Shown in pieces: positions 9,957 to 18,494 of a stretch of 63,639 nucleotides of DNA. Under the pieces are notes generated by a model. The model was not told where the DNA came from. It saw only the letters and a program-made list of their open reading frames with translations, and did not search any database. The stretch covers positions 1-63,639 of the forward strand of contig PBRQ01000019.1 in assembly GCA_002725995.1 (NCBI GenBank). Direction: 5' to 3'. The position numbers and the translations under genes are program-made. Each line of letters opens with the position of its first letter. The stretch's first letter is position 1. The DNA comes from Gammaproteobacteria bacterium (GTDB taxonomy: Bacteria > Pseudomonadota > Gammaproteobacteria > Pseudomonadales > Azotimanducaceae).

Positions 9957-10097
9957 ATAGGGACCGAAAACTAGGGCCTGGACAAGCCTGCCACCCCTAG
10001 TCACGCCAGATATGGCCAATTGAGAACCTAGTCAGTTACACTGTGCCGACCCCCAGGTTCTGAACTGGGGAACTCAACTATACCGAAGGAGAAGCGA

Positions 10098-11075
10098 ATG
10101 GTAGTTAAAGCAGAAGACGAATACAGGCATGCGGCACCGGAAGATCACAGTGCTGGCTTTTGGGGTGACACCCTTTGGGTAAGTGTTGTAGACAGGGAAG
10201 CCAACATTTTCGGCATCAATCACTTCACCCTGACCAATAAAGGTTGGGGCCGTTTCGAAGCCCTGTACGTCATCGATGGTGTCCAGCAGCAGTATGGCAA
10301 CAAACACCCATTGCCGATTGAACCGGACCAGGGACCCTATACTGACGGTCTGCTGACATACGAGGTGATTAAACCCCTCGAAGAAATCAGGATCGCCTTT
10401 GATGGGCCACGTTTTGGCTTCGACCTTAGTTTCAAAGGGCGGTTCGATGTATTCGACTACAATGACAACCTGCAGGGTAACCCCCTGGGTCAGTCTCACT
10501 ATTACGGTGGTCACTTTGAGCAGGGTCTGCACTGCACCGGTCCCTTTGAGATCCGCGGAGGCCCCAACAAGGGAGAAACCAGGCAGCTGAATTCCTTTTC
10601 ACACCGGGACCATTCCTGGTCAACGCGCTTCGCTGACGAGCCGGCATGGGAGTACTCCCAACAGAATGTTCGTGGACACTTCTGGCCGTCGATTCAACTT
10701 GCTGATGCACATATAAACTGCCTTGGCGGTATCGACCGGAAGATGGGAGAGGGCATGCCCGGTGGATTCATTTCTGACAAGGACGGCTCACGACCTTTGC
10801 TTGGGGGAAGCTGTGAGGCGCTGTTTTCTGATAACGAGCGTGACGCCATGGCATTTCGCTACACCCTGCAAATGCCAGATGGCGAGACCATTCATGTCCG
10901 TACGGGACGTAAATACGGCCAGGTGAAATTATGGGATCGCGCCGAGAACGATCTGGAAAATCGCCTCGACTGCTATGAGCCCTTCTTCGATTTTGAAGTT
11001 GAAGAAACCGGGGAGAGAGGCTACGGTGTGGCTGAATACTCGGTAGGACCTCCCTGGCCGAGGTGGCTGGTGTAA
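10098..11075 (+). CDS. CrtC/AttH-like protein, copy 2
   Basis: 325 residues, soluble, with a strong AAGGAG site before ATG 10098. It carries NSFSHRDHSWSTRF at about residue 175, the counterpart of the DHSWG block in the 7985-9076 gene, and similar beta-rich sequence on both sides, so the pair are diverged paralogs. It closes the five-gene run, with a large hairpin 10 bases after its stop. The family link is to the lipocalin-like AttH/CrtC group; the substrate is unknown. The two copies flanking a DUF422 gene could form a heteromeric or sequential modification system on a polyprenoid, which is inference. Confidence 0.62.
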   Translation: MVVKAEDEYRHAAPEDHSAGFWGDTLWVSVVDREANIFGINHFTLTNKGWGRFEALYVIDGVQQQYGNKHPLPIEPDQGPYTDGLLTYEVIKPLEEIRIAFDGPRFGFDLSFKGRFDVFDYNDNLQGNPLGQSHYYGGHFEQGLHCTGPFEIRGGPNKGETRQLNSFSHRDHSWSTRFADEPAWEYSQQNVRGHFWPSIQLADAHINCLGGIDRKMGEGMPGGFISDKDGSRPLLGGSCEALFSDNERDAMAFRYTLQMPDGETIHVRTGRKYGQVKLWDRAENDLENRLDCYEPFFDFEVEETGERGYGVAEYSVGPPWPRWLV

Positions 11076-11084
11076 GTTCCCAGA

Positions 11085-11132
11085 CAGGGATAGCAGCGGC
11101 CGCCGGTATCAAATCCGGCGGATTGCTCCCTG
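11085..11132 (+). terminator. large hairpin downstream of the CrtC-like operon
   Basis: Inner stem CCGCCGG-N8-CCGGCGG (11100-11121) is extended by GC pairs and an outer CAGGGA/TCCCTG stem, about 15 base pairs with small bulges. It begins 10 bases after the stop at 11075. There is no clear U-run, so it may end transcription with Rho or protect the 3' end rather than act as a textbook intrinsic terminator. Confidence 0.55.
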
Positions 11133-11319
11133 AACTTAAAAGGCCAGGAACTTCCAGATCAGGAACTTGCAAATAGCAAGCAAACGCTGCTGGCAGCATG
11201 CTCATCAAGCTCGCGGGTGAAACTGAATCGAGTAAAGAGGAAGATTTTCTGATGTAGGATGCATTGATGAGCCGGTACCCTATTCATATATAGTTCCGGC
11301 TAGCAGACCTCACCCGCCG

Positions 11320-11660
11320 CTAGCGTGCTATCAGTTTCGAGCGATCACGAATCCGCGCAATTTCCTCTGCTGATATCCCTAGGGTTTCTAGAAAATCCTG
11401 GTGCGCCTCGGGCGAAGTTTTTTCGAACTCAATGCGCCAGTTGTCCATGCCGGCATCGTCCGGTCCTGCGGCTTCCAGCAGTGCTACGCAGATCTCCTTG
11501 GTAAGCACCCGCGTGCCCCGAATGGCACTTTCTTTTTCCAGTATCTTTAGAATAACTTTCTGCTGATCCCGGAGGGTCTGAATTTCGCCATTTATCGACG
11601 AAAACCTGCCTTCAAGCGTCGCATTGAGTTCATCACCTTCCTTATGTCCGTAGACGGCCT
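11320..11660 (-). pseudogene. MerR-family regulator, C-terminal fragment without DNA-binding domain
   Basis: The minus-strand frame is open from about 11682 to the stop at 11320 but has no credible start. The readable part gives YGHKEGDELNATLEGRFSSI, EIQTLRDQQKVILKILEKES, then WRIEFEKTSPEAHQDFLETL and GISAEEIARIRDRSKLIAR. The coiled coil plus the closing H-x-x-FLE-x-LGI-x-x-x-EI-x-x-IR stretch resembles the effector-side C-terminus of MerR regulators. The winged-helix half is missing, and upstream sequence becomes the start of an unrelated plus-strand remnant, so this is the surviving 3' part after a deletion. Confidence 0.6.
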
Positions 11661-12089
11661 CTTTGAAGAAATCAACACTGGCTCAATCCTGCAATCTGAA
11701 ACATCCCTCATAGACCTTCAATCCGCCTACATAAGCCATCAAAACATCGCCGCCGAACGTGGGCTAAAGTTAATTGCCTATGAAGGTGGAACTTCATGCA
11801 GATAATCGGAGGAGACTCTTCGGCGATGGACGTTTTCCAAACGGCTAACCGGGACCGCCAGATGGGCACGGCATTCACCGATAATCTGGCCAATTTCCGG
11901 GATGCCGGAGGCATAGAGTTTTTCTTCTTCCTCAATGAGGACCTATGGGACGGCCTAGAAAGTTTTGGAGCATGATAGTTTCAGGGCCAGATGAGGGAAG
12001 AAGCCACCACATTTGATGTCCTTATGGACTACATCGAAACAACCAATTGCTGGTGGGAGGATTGCTCACGCGCATTGTCCGCACCTTAA
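11641..12089 (+). pseudogene. remnant of a secreted-type protein C-terminus, frameshifted and with stops
   Basis: One frame reads SVDGLFEEINTGSIL, then LIDLQSAYISHQNIAAERGL and KLIAYEGGTS before a stop near 11803. Shifting one base continues with AMDVFQTANRDRQMGTAF, TDNLANFRDAGGIEFFFFL and LWDGLESFGA. TGA TAG follow, and the same frame goes on with FDVLMDYIETTNCWWEDC to a final stop at 12087. The YEGG, RD-x-x-MG and closing WG-x-LE-like motifs recall a family of large secreted proteins whose C-termini share this order; I cannot name it firmly. At least one frameshift and two stops make it non-functional. Its 5' part is missing exactly where the MerR fragment loses its 5' part. Confidence 0.5.
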
Positions 12090-12146
12090 GGATAGGAATT
12101 TACTCTAACTGATGCACGAACGCATTAGCCTCACTGTTACGACAAC

Positions 12147-12809
12147 CTAAGACCAGCTATTCCAGCGCAGTACTTCATCCACACCTTTACGTTTGGTGGG
12201 ACCAAAATTTGCCCCGGCAAAACCGATTGGAATCAAGGCAACCGGGTGTGCATCATCGGGTAACGACAACATCTCACGAAGGTTTGGTTCAATCATCGCA
12301 TGCGCCGTGGTCATCAGCGTGCCCAGGCCGAGTGCCCGGGCGGATAACATGAGATTTTGAACTGCCATGTATATGGAACTCCCAGCCAGCAGCGAAGCAG
12401 GATCAGGTGTCGGAGAAGCGACCTGATAAAGGCAAGGTATGATGATGGCTGGAGCGCGCTCAAGTTTTGTAAAAAATTGCTTCGCACCTTTGAGCATTAA
12501 ACGCTCTGACTTGTCCTCCGATTTCTCTCCAGCGGATATGAGATTCCGTATCGGCTCAGCTGCTTCAAAAAAGCCTCGCATAAGTGCGGCAATTTCATCG
12601 AGCTTTGCCCTGTCATCAATGACGACAAATATCCATGGTTGCGTATTGCTGCCACTGGGTGCTTTCGAAGCGGCTTCAATCACCTGTTCCAGCAATGCAC
12701 GCGGTACCGGCTTTTCTTCCCAGTAGCGAATAGCTCTTTGTGTGTAAATAGCCTCCCATACATCGTCAGTGGGTTCGCGGCCAGTTTCTAAATTTATTTG
12801 TCTTGCCAT
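12147..12809 (-). CDS. nitroreductase-family FMN oxidoreductase
   Basis: 220 residues of the NfsB/FRP-like fold. The N-terminal TQRAIRYWEEKPVP holds the conserved R-x-x-R/RxW FMN phosphate motif, SKAPSGSNTQPW is the flavin-binding block, and ALGLGTLMTT with the C-terminal PVALIPIGF are also typical. Such enzymes reduce nitro-, quinone- or enone-type compounds with NAD(P)H; several marine lipid and xenobiotic loci carry them. It lies in a minus-strand run behind the SDR gene with a 44-base gap, so joint transcription is likely. The substrate is unknown. Confidence 0.9.
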   Translation of the reverse strand: MARQINLETGREPTDDVWEAIYTQRAIRYWEEKPVPRALLEQVIEAASKAPSGSNTQPWIFVVIDDRAKLDEIAALMRGFFEAAEPIRNLISAGEKSEDKSERLMLKGAKQFFTKLERAPAIIIPCLYQVASPTPDPASLLAGSSIYMAVQNLMLSARALGLGTLMTTAHAMIEPNLREMLSLPDDAHPVALIPIGFAGANFGPTKRKGVDEVLRWNSWS

Positions 12810-12853
12810 ACGTCATTTCCTCTTATTCAAGTTCACCAAAAGATGGACGTCCA

Positions 12854-13684
12854 CTATTCAGCAGTGGTAACAACATTTCCCAGCGCACGCTCATGAAATT
12901 CAGCATTGTCCCTCAGGTGGATGTACCCGGCCTCACCTCCCTCTTTAGCAGGATTCTCGATACTAAGCGCCTCTCCAACCCGAGAATCATCCTCGATAAC
13001 ATCAATCGCCCCTTTGGCAATCTGTTTAACCGTGAGCAAATTGAGCATCCCTATGAAGGGTTTCAGCCAAACTGCGGGAGATTCCCCATCTCCGGATTTG
13101 TTCAAAATAGCGGTATCGGTGGTGCCGGGTAAAATTGCGTTGACACGGATATTGTGGGATGCCTGAAGGGTTACACAGGACTGGGTAAAATTAATGATGG
13201 CTGCTTTCGTGGCCGCGTACATGGGATCTGGCGGCAAGGGTCCAAAGCCGGCAGGAGAAGCCGTATTGATGATCAGCCCACCACCGGTCTTGGACAAAAC
13301 ATCAATGGCGATTCGAGTACCATACATCACACCGAGAAGATTGATTTCTACACCGAGACCAAGTCGCTCTATCGCTACTTCCGGCCAGGCTGGCTCACCC
13401 AGCATGATGCCTGCATTATTGAAGACAATATCAACCTGACCGTAATGATTTACCGCCTCATCAAACAGCGCCCTGACATCATCAGCATTGGATACGTCCG
13501 TGTGCTTGTAAATTGACTTTGCACCCTTGTCTATAATTCCGGCAACCGCCGCCTCGCCGTTGGTATCGTCTATGTCCCCAATGACGATCGCCCCGATACC
13601 GGCATCTGCCAGGGCATTGGCTATGGCCAGCCCGATGCCGGCTGACCCGCCGGTTATTACTGCCGTTTTGCCTTCAATATCCAT
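12854..13684 (-). CDS. short-chain dehydrogenase/reductase
   Basis: 276 residues with the classical SDR layout: cofactor loop TGGSAGIG near residue 11, an acidic residue after beta-2 region GDIDDT suggesting NAD preference, NNAGIM near residue 90, the catalytic serine in NTASPAGFG, YAATKAA with the catalytic Tyr and Lys, and the PG segment AILPGTTDT. Acts as a cytosolic oxidoreductase on an alcohol or ketone. It is directly upstream of the nitroreductase and probably shares its transcript. The substrate cannot be read from sequence. Confidence 0.93.
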   Translation of the reverse strand: MDIEGKTAVITGGSAGIGLAIANALADAGIGAIVIGDIDDTNGEAAVAGIIDKGAKSIYKHTDVSNADDVRALFDEAVNHYGQVDIVFNNAGIMLGEPAWPEVAIERLGLGVEINLLGVMYGTRIAIDVLSKTGGGLIINTASPAGFGPLPPDPMYAATKAAIINFTQSCVTLQASHNIRVNAILPGTTDTAILNKSGDGESPAVWLKPFIGMLNLLTVKQIAKGAIDVIEDDSRVGEALSIENPAKEGGEAGYIHLRDNAEFHERALGNVVTTAE

Positions 13685-13815
13685 AAAAAATCATTCCCAA
13701 TAAAAAACCACATACCAAATACTTGTCCGGCTCGTAACTTAACATGAACCCCCTAAGCTCGCCCAGATATATCCCAACGGCAAAAAGGAGTTCCTGTCCG
13801 AGCAGGTTCCGTAGT

Positions 13816-14412
13816 TTAGATTCCAGTAAAATCTGGCTTAGACCACCAGTCTCCGGTCACACTTAGCTGAATACTCGAACCCACCGCGACCACTTCTCCG
13901 GTTTCAGGACTGGATGCCATGACCCGCCCAGGTGCCCAGACACCACCAGACAAGTAAGCTGTTTCCGCATCCTGTTTCAAACCTGCTGCCACGATTAACC
14001 GATTCGCACCTTCAAGCGTATGACCGCGAACCGGTGGTACAGCTACCATTCCATCCGGGAGCAAGGAAGTCTCCGGAGTTTCGGGTGGCGCTGGAAACTT
14101 AACTGGGGCCTCATATTCCAGCTCAAAGTCGAATGACTGCAGGTATTCAATGGTTGCCGCCGCCCAGGGCCCCATTCGCAGGTGACCTTCGTGCCACATA
14201 TACCTGTCCATTGCGTCCCAATCCATGAGATCACAACTCAAAGCCCAGTCGAAATCACCACTGTGAAAGCGAGGCTCAACACTCTTGCCGGATACCCAGT
14301 TTTTCACTTCATGATTTATCGATGGCAGTCGGTCACACTCTTGAATGAACTCAGCAATAGCCTCCTCGCTTGCATCCCCTTTAAACTTACAAAATACTAT
14401 GTGTCTGATCAT
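13816..14412 (-). CDS. Dabb (stress-responsive alpha/beta barrel) domain fused to a PASTA-like domain
   Basis: 198 residues. The first ~100 (MIRHIVFCKFKGDASEEAI onward) are a Dabb ferredoxin-like barrel with the typical start HIVFxKFK and the late HEGHLRMGPW histidine segment. Residues about 125-190 read AVPPVRGHTLEGANRLIVAAGL, then GRVMASSPETGEVVAVGSSI and QLSVTG, which is the PASTA pattern (VP-x-x-x-G-x-x-x-x-x-A-x-x-x-L-x-x-AGL, then V-x-x-x-x-P-x-x-G-x-x-V-x-x-G-x-x-I-x-L-x-V). PASTA domains normally occur outside the membrane on kinases and penicillin-binding proteins, but no signal peptide is visible here. I do not know a described Dabb-PASTA protein. Dabb is clear; PASTA is likely. Confidence 0.75.
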   Translation of the reverse strand: MIRHIVFCKFKGDASEEAIAEFIQECDRLPSINHEVKNWVSGKSVEPRFHSGDFDWALSCDLMDWDAMDRYMWHEGHLRMGPWAAATIEYLQSFDFELEYEAPVKFPAPPETPETSLLPDGMVAVPPVRGHTLEGANRLIVAAGLKQDAETAYLSGGVWAPGRVMASSPETGEVVAVGSSIQLSVTGDWWSKPDFTGI

Positions 14413-14442
14413 ATATGTCTCCCCAATCTATTTGAGTGCCGG

Positions 14443-16959
14443 TCAGGTACCGAATCTGTACCGTAATTTCACCACAAAAAGGTCAACCAGCGGTTCGGTC
14501 AAGGCATCTCTGAAAAAATCCTCAAAATCATCTTCATCCCCGGTAACAAGTTTGCTGCCCCTGGTATAGACAACAAACAAGTCTGACAAGGGGGCAATCT
14601 CCCAACGGTATCGGAGCTGTGCCGACAGCTGACTTATGCCGAAATCAGCGTCTGCCTCGGCTAACGGGCGGTCAATCATCTCAGGAAACCCTTCATCTAG
14701 TGGAATTTCCCAGTAATTCTGTTCATTGGCCCTGATTCCTGCCCACTGCATGGAAAAGCGCACCTCCTGCCGTGCCGTCAGGAAATAGCTGGCGGAGAGC
14801 TTCGGGTACCAGTTCGTGGACTCATAGGTTACAAGGTTTCGTCCCTGCTCATACAATAGCCAGCCATCACGGCGCTGGTATAGCAGGTCAAGGTCCAATG
14901 ACAGTCTGTCACTGGGTTTATAGGTGAATCCTCCCTTGACCACCCTGGTCCAGCCACCGAGTTCCTCCTGCATCATACCCGCCGCAAAGCTGACACTCAG
15001 TTTTTTGCTGGTCTCAGTCCCTATACCGACCTCGGCGACCCACCTGTCATTAATACGGAAATCACCATTACCTTCACTATTACGGTCATCCCAGCGCTCG
15101 GGAAAATAGTCTAGTTCAGTCCGCATCAACCAGCTGTTCTGTAGGATTATGTTGTTTCTCCAGAAGATGCCGCTGCGCGTCAAACGCCCCTCCTGATTGT
15201 ATTGCTGTGAAAAGACCCAGGCATTCGTCCAACTGCGAAAATGTGAAAGATCAGAAGTCAGATGTTCATATGAGTAGCTCAAGCCTATAGCATCATTTCG
15301 ACGGACAAACCCCAGGTCATTGATATCCAATTTTTCATCGAGATAGTCCATGTTCAGTTTGTGAACCACACCCTGTCGAGGTTTGTAGGTCAGGTCGCCA
15401 AGCACACCATAACCTTCAGTATCATCTACATCGCTATAGATGAGTTGCAGATCAGCACGCCATTGCGTTGATGGGCTGATGTAGTGTCCGTCAATCCCAT
15501 GCACCAGCGCATCTCGGTCGGGGTGGAGCACCGCGGTGCTAATCCAGCCAAGGCTTTTAAGTCCGTTACTGGTATCTTCGATTGAAACACGCACCACACC
15601 AAAGTCACGCCCCTCCTGCTCAACTCTAACTTCGGCACCGGTGCTGTCAGTCCCGTGGAATCTAGTATCCTCCTCAAAAGCAGTCATAACACCATAACGT
15701 ACGGGTCCGTTTTGCCCGGTGACTTTGAAAGCCCCATAGAGTCCTGTCAGCTGAAACAATTCAACATCAGACACGGTAACATCGTCAGGAATATCAGGCG
15801 TAAGGGCTGGGCTACCGATCCTGCGAGTGTTGACCAGTGTAATTGGCAAGCGGTTGAAACTACTCCTCGTCTTTCTTGCACCGGTTGAATAGGATGAATT
15901 GCTTCCAAAGGGATTGGCGCGAGGCGTCGTAACAAAGACTTCATCTCCTTCGAGGAAGAACAGGCGTTTTTCCCTGAAGAAAGTTTCAAAAGCCGTGAGA
16001 TTCACCACCACGTCATCAGTTTCTATGGTACCAAAATCAGGATTTAGCGTAGCAGTGAGTTGCAGGTTTGATGAGGGCCGCCAGAACAGGTCCATCCCTG
16101 TCCGATATTCTGGATCAGAATCCATTCTATCATAGGAGACTGAGGCAAAAGGATACAAGGCATATTGCTGCTGTGGGTAAACGTCCTTGAGTTGTATCGG
16201 CTGCATGGCAGACATGAATCTCGATGCCGTAAAAGGAATGCCAGGCCAGTTCCAGGTCTCGTCCTTGTTGGCAACCCGGCGCAGCACCATAACACCCATT
16301 TTTCTTTCCTCATCCGCTCCAGGCATGGCCATCATGGACCAGGGTAGAAAGTATTCTGTCGTATATCCGTCGCCCGTTTCATGGGCTGCACCATTCCAGG
16401 CACCATCCCATTGGCTGGTGAAGGTTTTTTCCGGCAGTATCGTACCGTCAGCAAGCGATCCTCCGAGATTTACATCCATCCACAAGCCATAGAGCGCGTC
16501 CCCGGAGGTATCAATCATCAGGGTGTTGCCATCACGGTTGATATACATGTCACGTTTGGTTAAACGCGGCAATAGGGTTTCTGCCGGTTGCTCATTCCAG
16601 AGGCCAAGATAAAGCCCCTTTTCCGTATAGAGAAATTTTATCAGGGTGCTATAGGCTGCATCTTCAAGTACATCCGGTTCCGTAACCAGCATACCGTCAA
16701 CACCCTTTACTCTGGACCAGACCACTTCATTCAACTTGCCATCGATCTTGATATTGGCTGTCTGTTCCGTGAACCGGTCGATCACCAATGGTTCCCGCTT
16801 CTCCTTGAGTCTTTTAGCCAATAGTGACGCGGCTTTAAGTTCAGCATTCTCTACAGTTGCCGCCTGGGCTAGAAATGGAAGCAGTATGATGCTTACCGCA
16901 AAGCAAAGTTTGCCTGGAAAATGCTTTGTCCTACCTGATGCCGCCTGCTTCCTTGCCAT
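14443..16959 (-). CDS. DUF5916-type outer-membrane protein with CBM9-like N-terminal domain
   Basis: 838 residues. The N-terminus (basic lead, then FAVSIILLPFLAQAA) is a signal peptide. Residues about 65-280 start IKIDGKLNEVVWSRV, a hallmark of carbohydrate-binding family-9-like domains, and include TLMIDTSGD and TTEYFLPWSMMAMP. From about 290 the sequence NPDFGTIETDDVVVNLTAFE and then FFREKRLFFLEGDEVF is characteristic of DUF5916, followed by alternating amphipathic strands to the C-terminus (VKLRYRFGT), consistent with a beta barrel. Family members are common in marine Bacteroidetes and Proteobacteria and their role is unknown. It overlaps no neighbour and reads toward the Dabb-PASTA gene. 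Confidence 0.85.
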   Translation of the reverse strand: MARKQAASGRTKHFPGKLCFAVSIILLPFLAQAATVENAELKAASLLAKRLKEKREPLVIDRFTEQTANIKIDGKLNEVVWSRVKGVDGMLVTEPDVLEDAAYSTLIKFLYTEKGLYLGLWNEQPAETLLPRLTKRDMYINRDGNTLMIDTSGDALYGLWMDVNLGGSLADGTILPEKTFTSQWDGAWNGAAHETGDGYTTEYFLPWSMMAMPGADEERKMGVMVLRRVANKDETWNWPGIPFTASRFMSAMQPIQLKDVYPQQQYALYPFASVSYDRMDSDPEYRTGMDLFWRPSSNLQLTATLNPDFGTIETDDVVVNLTAFETFFREKRLFFLEGDEVFVTTPRANPFGSNSSYSTGARKTRSSFNRLPITLVNTRRIGSPALTPDIPDDVTVSDVELFQLTGLYGAFKVTGQNGPVRYGVMTAFEEDTRFHGTDSTGAEVRVEQEGRDFGVVRVSIEDTSNGLKSLGWISTAVLHPDRDALVHGIDGHYISPSTQWRADLQLIYSDVDDTEGYGVLGDLTYKPRQGVVHKLNMDYLDEKLDINDLGFVRRNDAIGLSYSYEHLTSDLSHFRSWTNAWVFSQQYNQEGRLTRSGIFWRNNIILQNSWLMRTELDYFPERWDDRNSEGNGDFRINDRWVAEVGIGTETSKKLSVSFAAGMMQEELGGWTRVVKGGFTYKPSDRLSLDLDLLYQRRDGWLLYEQGRNLVTYESTNWYPKLSASYFLTARQEVRFSMQWAGIRANEQNYWEIPLDEGFPEMIDRPLAEADADFGISQLSAQLRYRWEIAPLSDLFVVYTRGSKLVTGDEDDFEDFFRDALTEPLVDLFVVKLRYRFGT

Positions 16960-17048
16960 ACTCTTTCGGGGTACCCGTGGGTTCAGCTAAATTTATAACA
17001 CGTTATACTAGCGAAAACTATAGCCGCCCCTGCTCTTGCGTCAGTTTT

Positions 17049-18260
17049 CTAGTCAGTCCCCCAAAGTCGCAACAACTGTCTCGCCAATGAAGACATGTGC
17101 ACCTGGTCCGGACCGTCACCCACGCGAATGTAACGGGCACTGGCATATGCCTGTGGCAGGAAAGTATCCTGGGTAAAACCCATCGCTCCGTGCGCCTGAA
17201 TGGCTCGATCCACAACCCGAGTTGTCATGGCCGGCACAATGATTTTTGCAGCGGCGATGAGATCCCGTGCAGCCTTGTTTCCTTCCCGGTCCATCTTGTC
17301 AGCAGCCTTTAGCGTCAGCAGACGTGCCTGTTCGATTTCACAGAAAGAAAGTGCAATGTCTTCACGGATAGAACCCTGCTCACTCAACTTCATGCCAAAA
17401 GCTGAACGGTTCTCGACGCGATGACACATGAGTTCGAGTGCCCTCTGGGCAGAACCGATAAACCTCATACAATGATGAATTCGCCCTGGCCCCAGCCGCC
17501 CCTGGGCAATTTCAAAACCCCTGCCCTCTCCCAGTAGCATGTTGCTAGCCGGGACGCGCACCTGGTCAAAATTGATTTCAGGGTGCCCACCCGGTGAACC
17601 GCTATATCCAAAAGTGGTGATATTGCGTACAACCGATAAACCAGGCGTATCTTTAGGGACAATAATCATGGATTGCTGCTGATAGCGATTTTGGTTGTCC
17701 GGGTCAGATTTGCCCATGACAATAGCAAACTTGCAGCGCTCGTTAGAGAATCCCGAAGAGAACCACTTTCTGCCATTGATTACATATTCATCTCCCTCGA
17801 GCTTAATATGGCATTCGATATTTGTGGCATCACTAGATGCGACTGCAGGTTCGGTCATGGAAAAACAGGATCTGATTTCTCCATCCAGCATCGGTTTCAG
17901 ATACGCTTCCTTTTGTTCATCAGTAGCATAGCGAACCAGGACCTCCATATTGCCCGTATCAGGTGCACTGCAGTTGAAAACTTCCGATGACCAGGTAACT
18001 CGCCCCATAATTTCCGCAAGGGGCGCATATTCAAGATTACTAAGGCCGGCCCCAAATTCATCATTAGACATAAACAGATTCCAGAGTCCTTCGCTTCGCG
18101 CTTTGCTTTTAAGATCATCAATGACGGACGGTGTTGCCCATCCACCAGCCTCCTCAACATATCGAGGGTAGTCGTCCTCAAGGGGATAAACGTGCTCTTC
18201 CATAAATCGGGTCAAGTGATCCTGAAGTGCCTGTACCCTGTCATTGAATTGAAAATTCAT
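17049..18260 (-). CDS. acyl-CoA dehydrogenase
   Basis: 403 residues from ATG 18260. This start has GGAAGAG nearby upstream, while the frame's earlier ATG (18305) adds a tail not seen in the family. Motifs: [16 protein letters not shown], the first signature of acyl-CoA dehydrogenases that packs on FAD, then KWFSSGF, and near the C-terminus [20 protein letters not shown] with the QxxGGxG-like FAD contact. The length and N-terminal helix with [11 protein letters not shown] fit the ACAD10/11-like branch that often accompanies APH-type kinases. It introduces a double bond into an acyl-CoA; the chain type is unknown. Divergent from the PEP-utilising gene. Confidence 0.92.
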   Translation of the reverse strand: MNFQFNDRVQALQDHLTRFMEEHVYPLEDDYPRYVEEAGGWATPSVIDDLKSKARSEGLWNLFMSNDEFGAGLSNLEYAPLAEIMGRVTWSSEVFNCSAPDTGNMEVLVRYATDEQKEAYLKPMLDGEIRSCFSMTEPAVASSDATNIECHIKLEGDEYVINGRKWFSSGFSNERCKFAIVMGKSDPDNQNRYQQQSMIIVPKDTPGLSVVRNITTFGYSGSPGGHPEINFDQVRVPASNMLLGEGRGFEIAQGRLGPGRIHHCMRFIGSAQRALELMCHRVENRSAFGMKLSEQGSIREDIALSFCEIEQARLLTLKAADKMDREGNKAARDLIAAAKIIVPAMTTRVVDRAIQAHGAMGFTQDTFLPQAYASARYIRVGDGPDQVHMSSLARQLLRLWGTD

Positions 18261-18494
18261 AGTTTTCTCTTCCTCTAATTTGGTATCTGCGCTCGATCCA
18301 CACATTATTCCTCAAACAGCCAGCACGAAAAGGTCCAGCAGAGAATGTAACCTATATTGAGCAAATATTCTGCTTAAGGCGGCAGCACCCTAGTCGTCAC
18401 TGAACGTCTGGTAATTGTGCTGCGAAAAGGCGAGTATCACTACCAGTCTTCGCCTAATGGCTATTTGCTACCACCAATGACAAAGGGTATCTAA

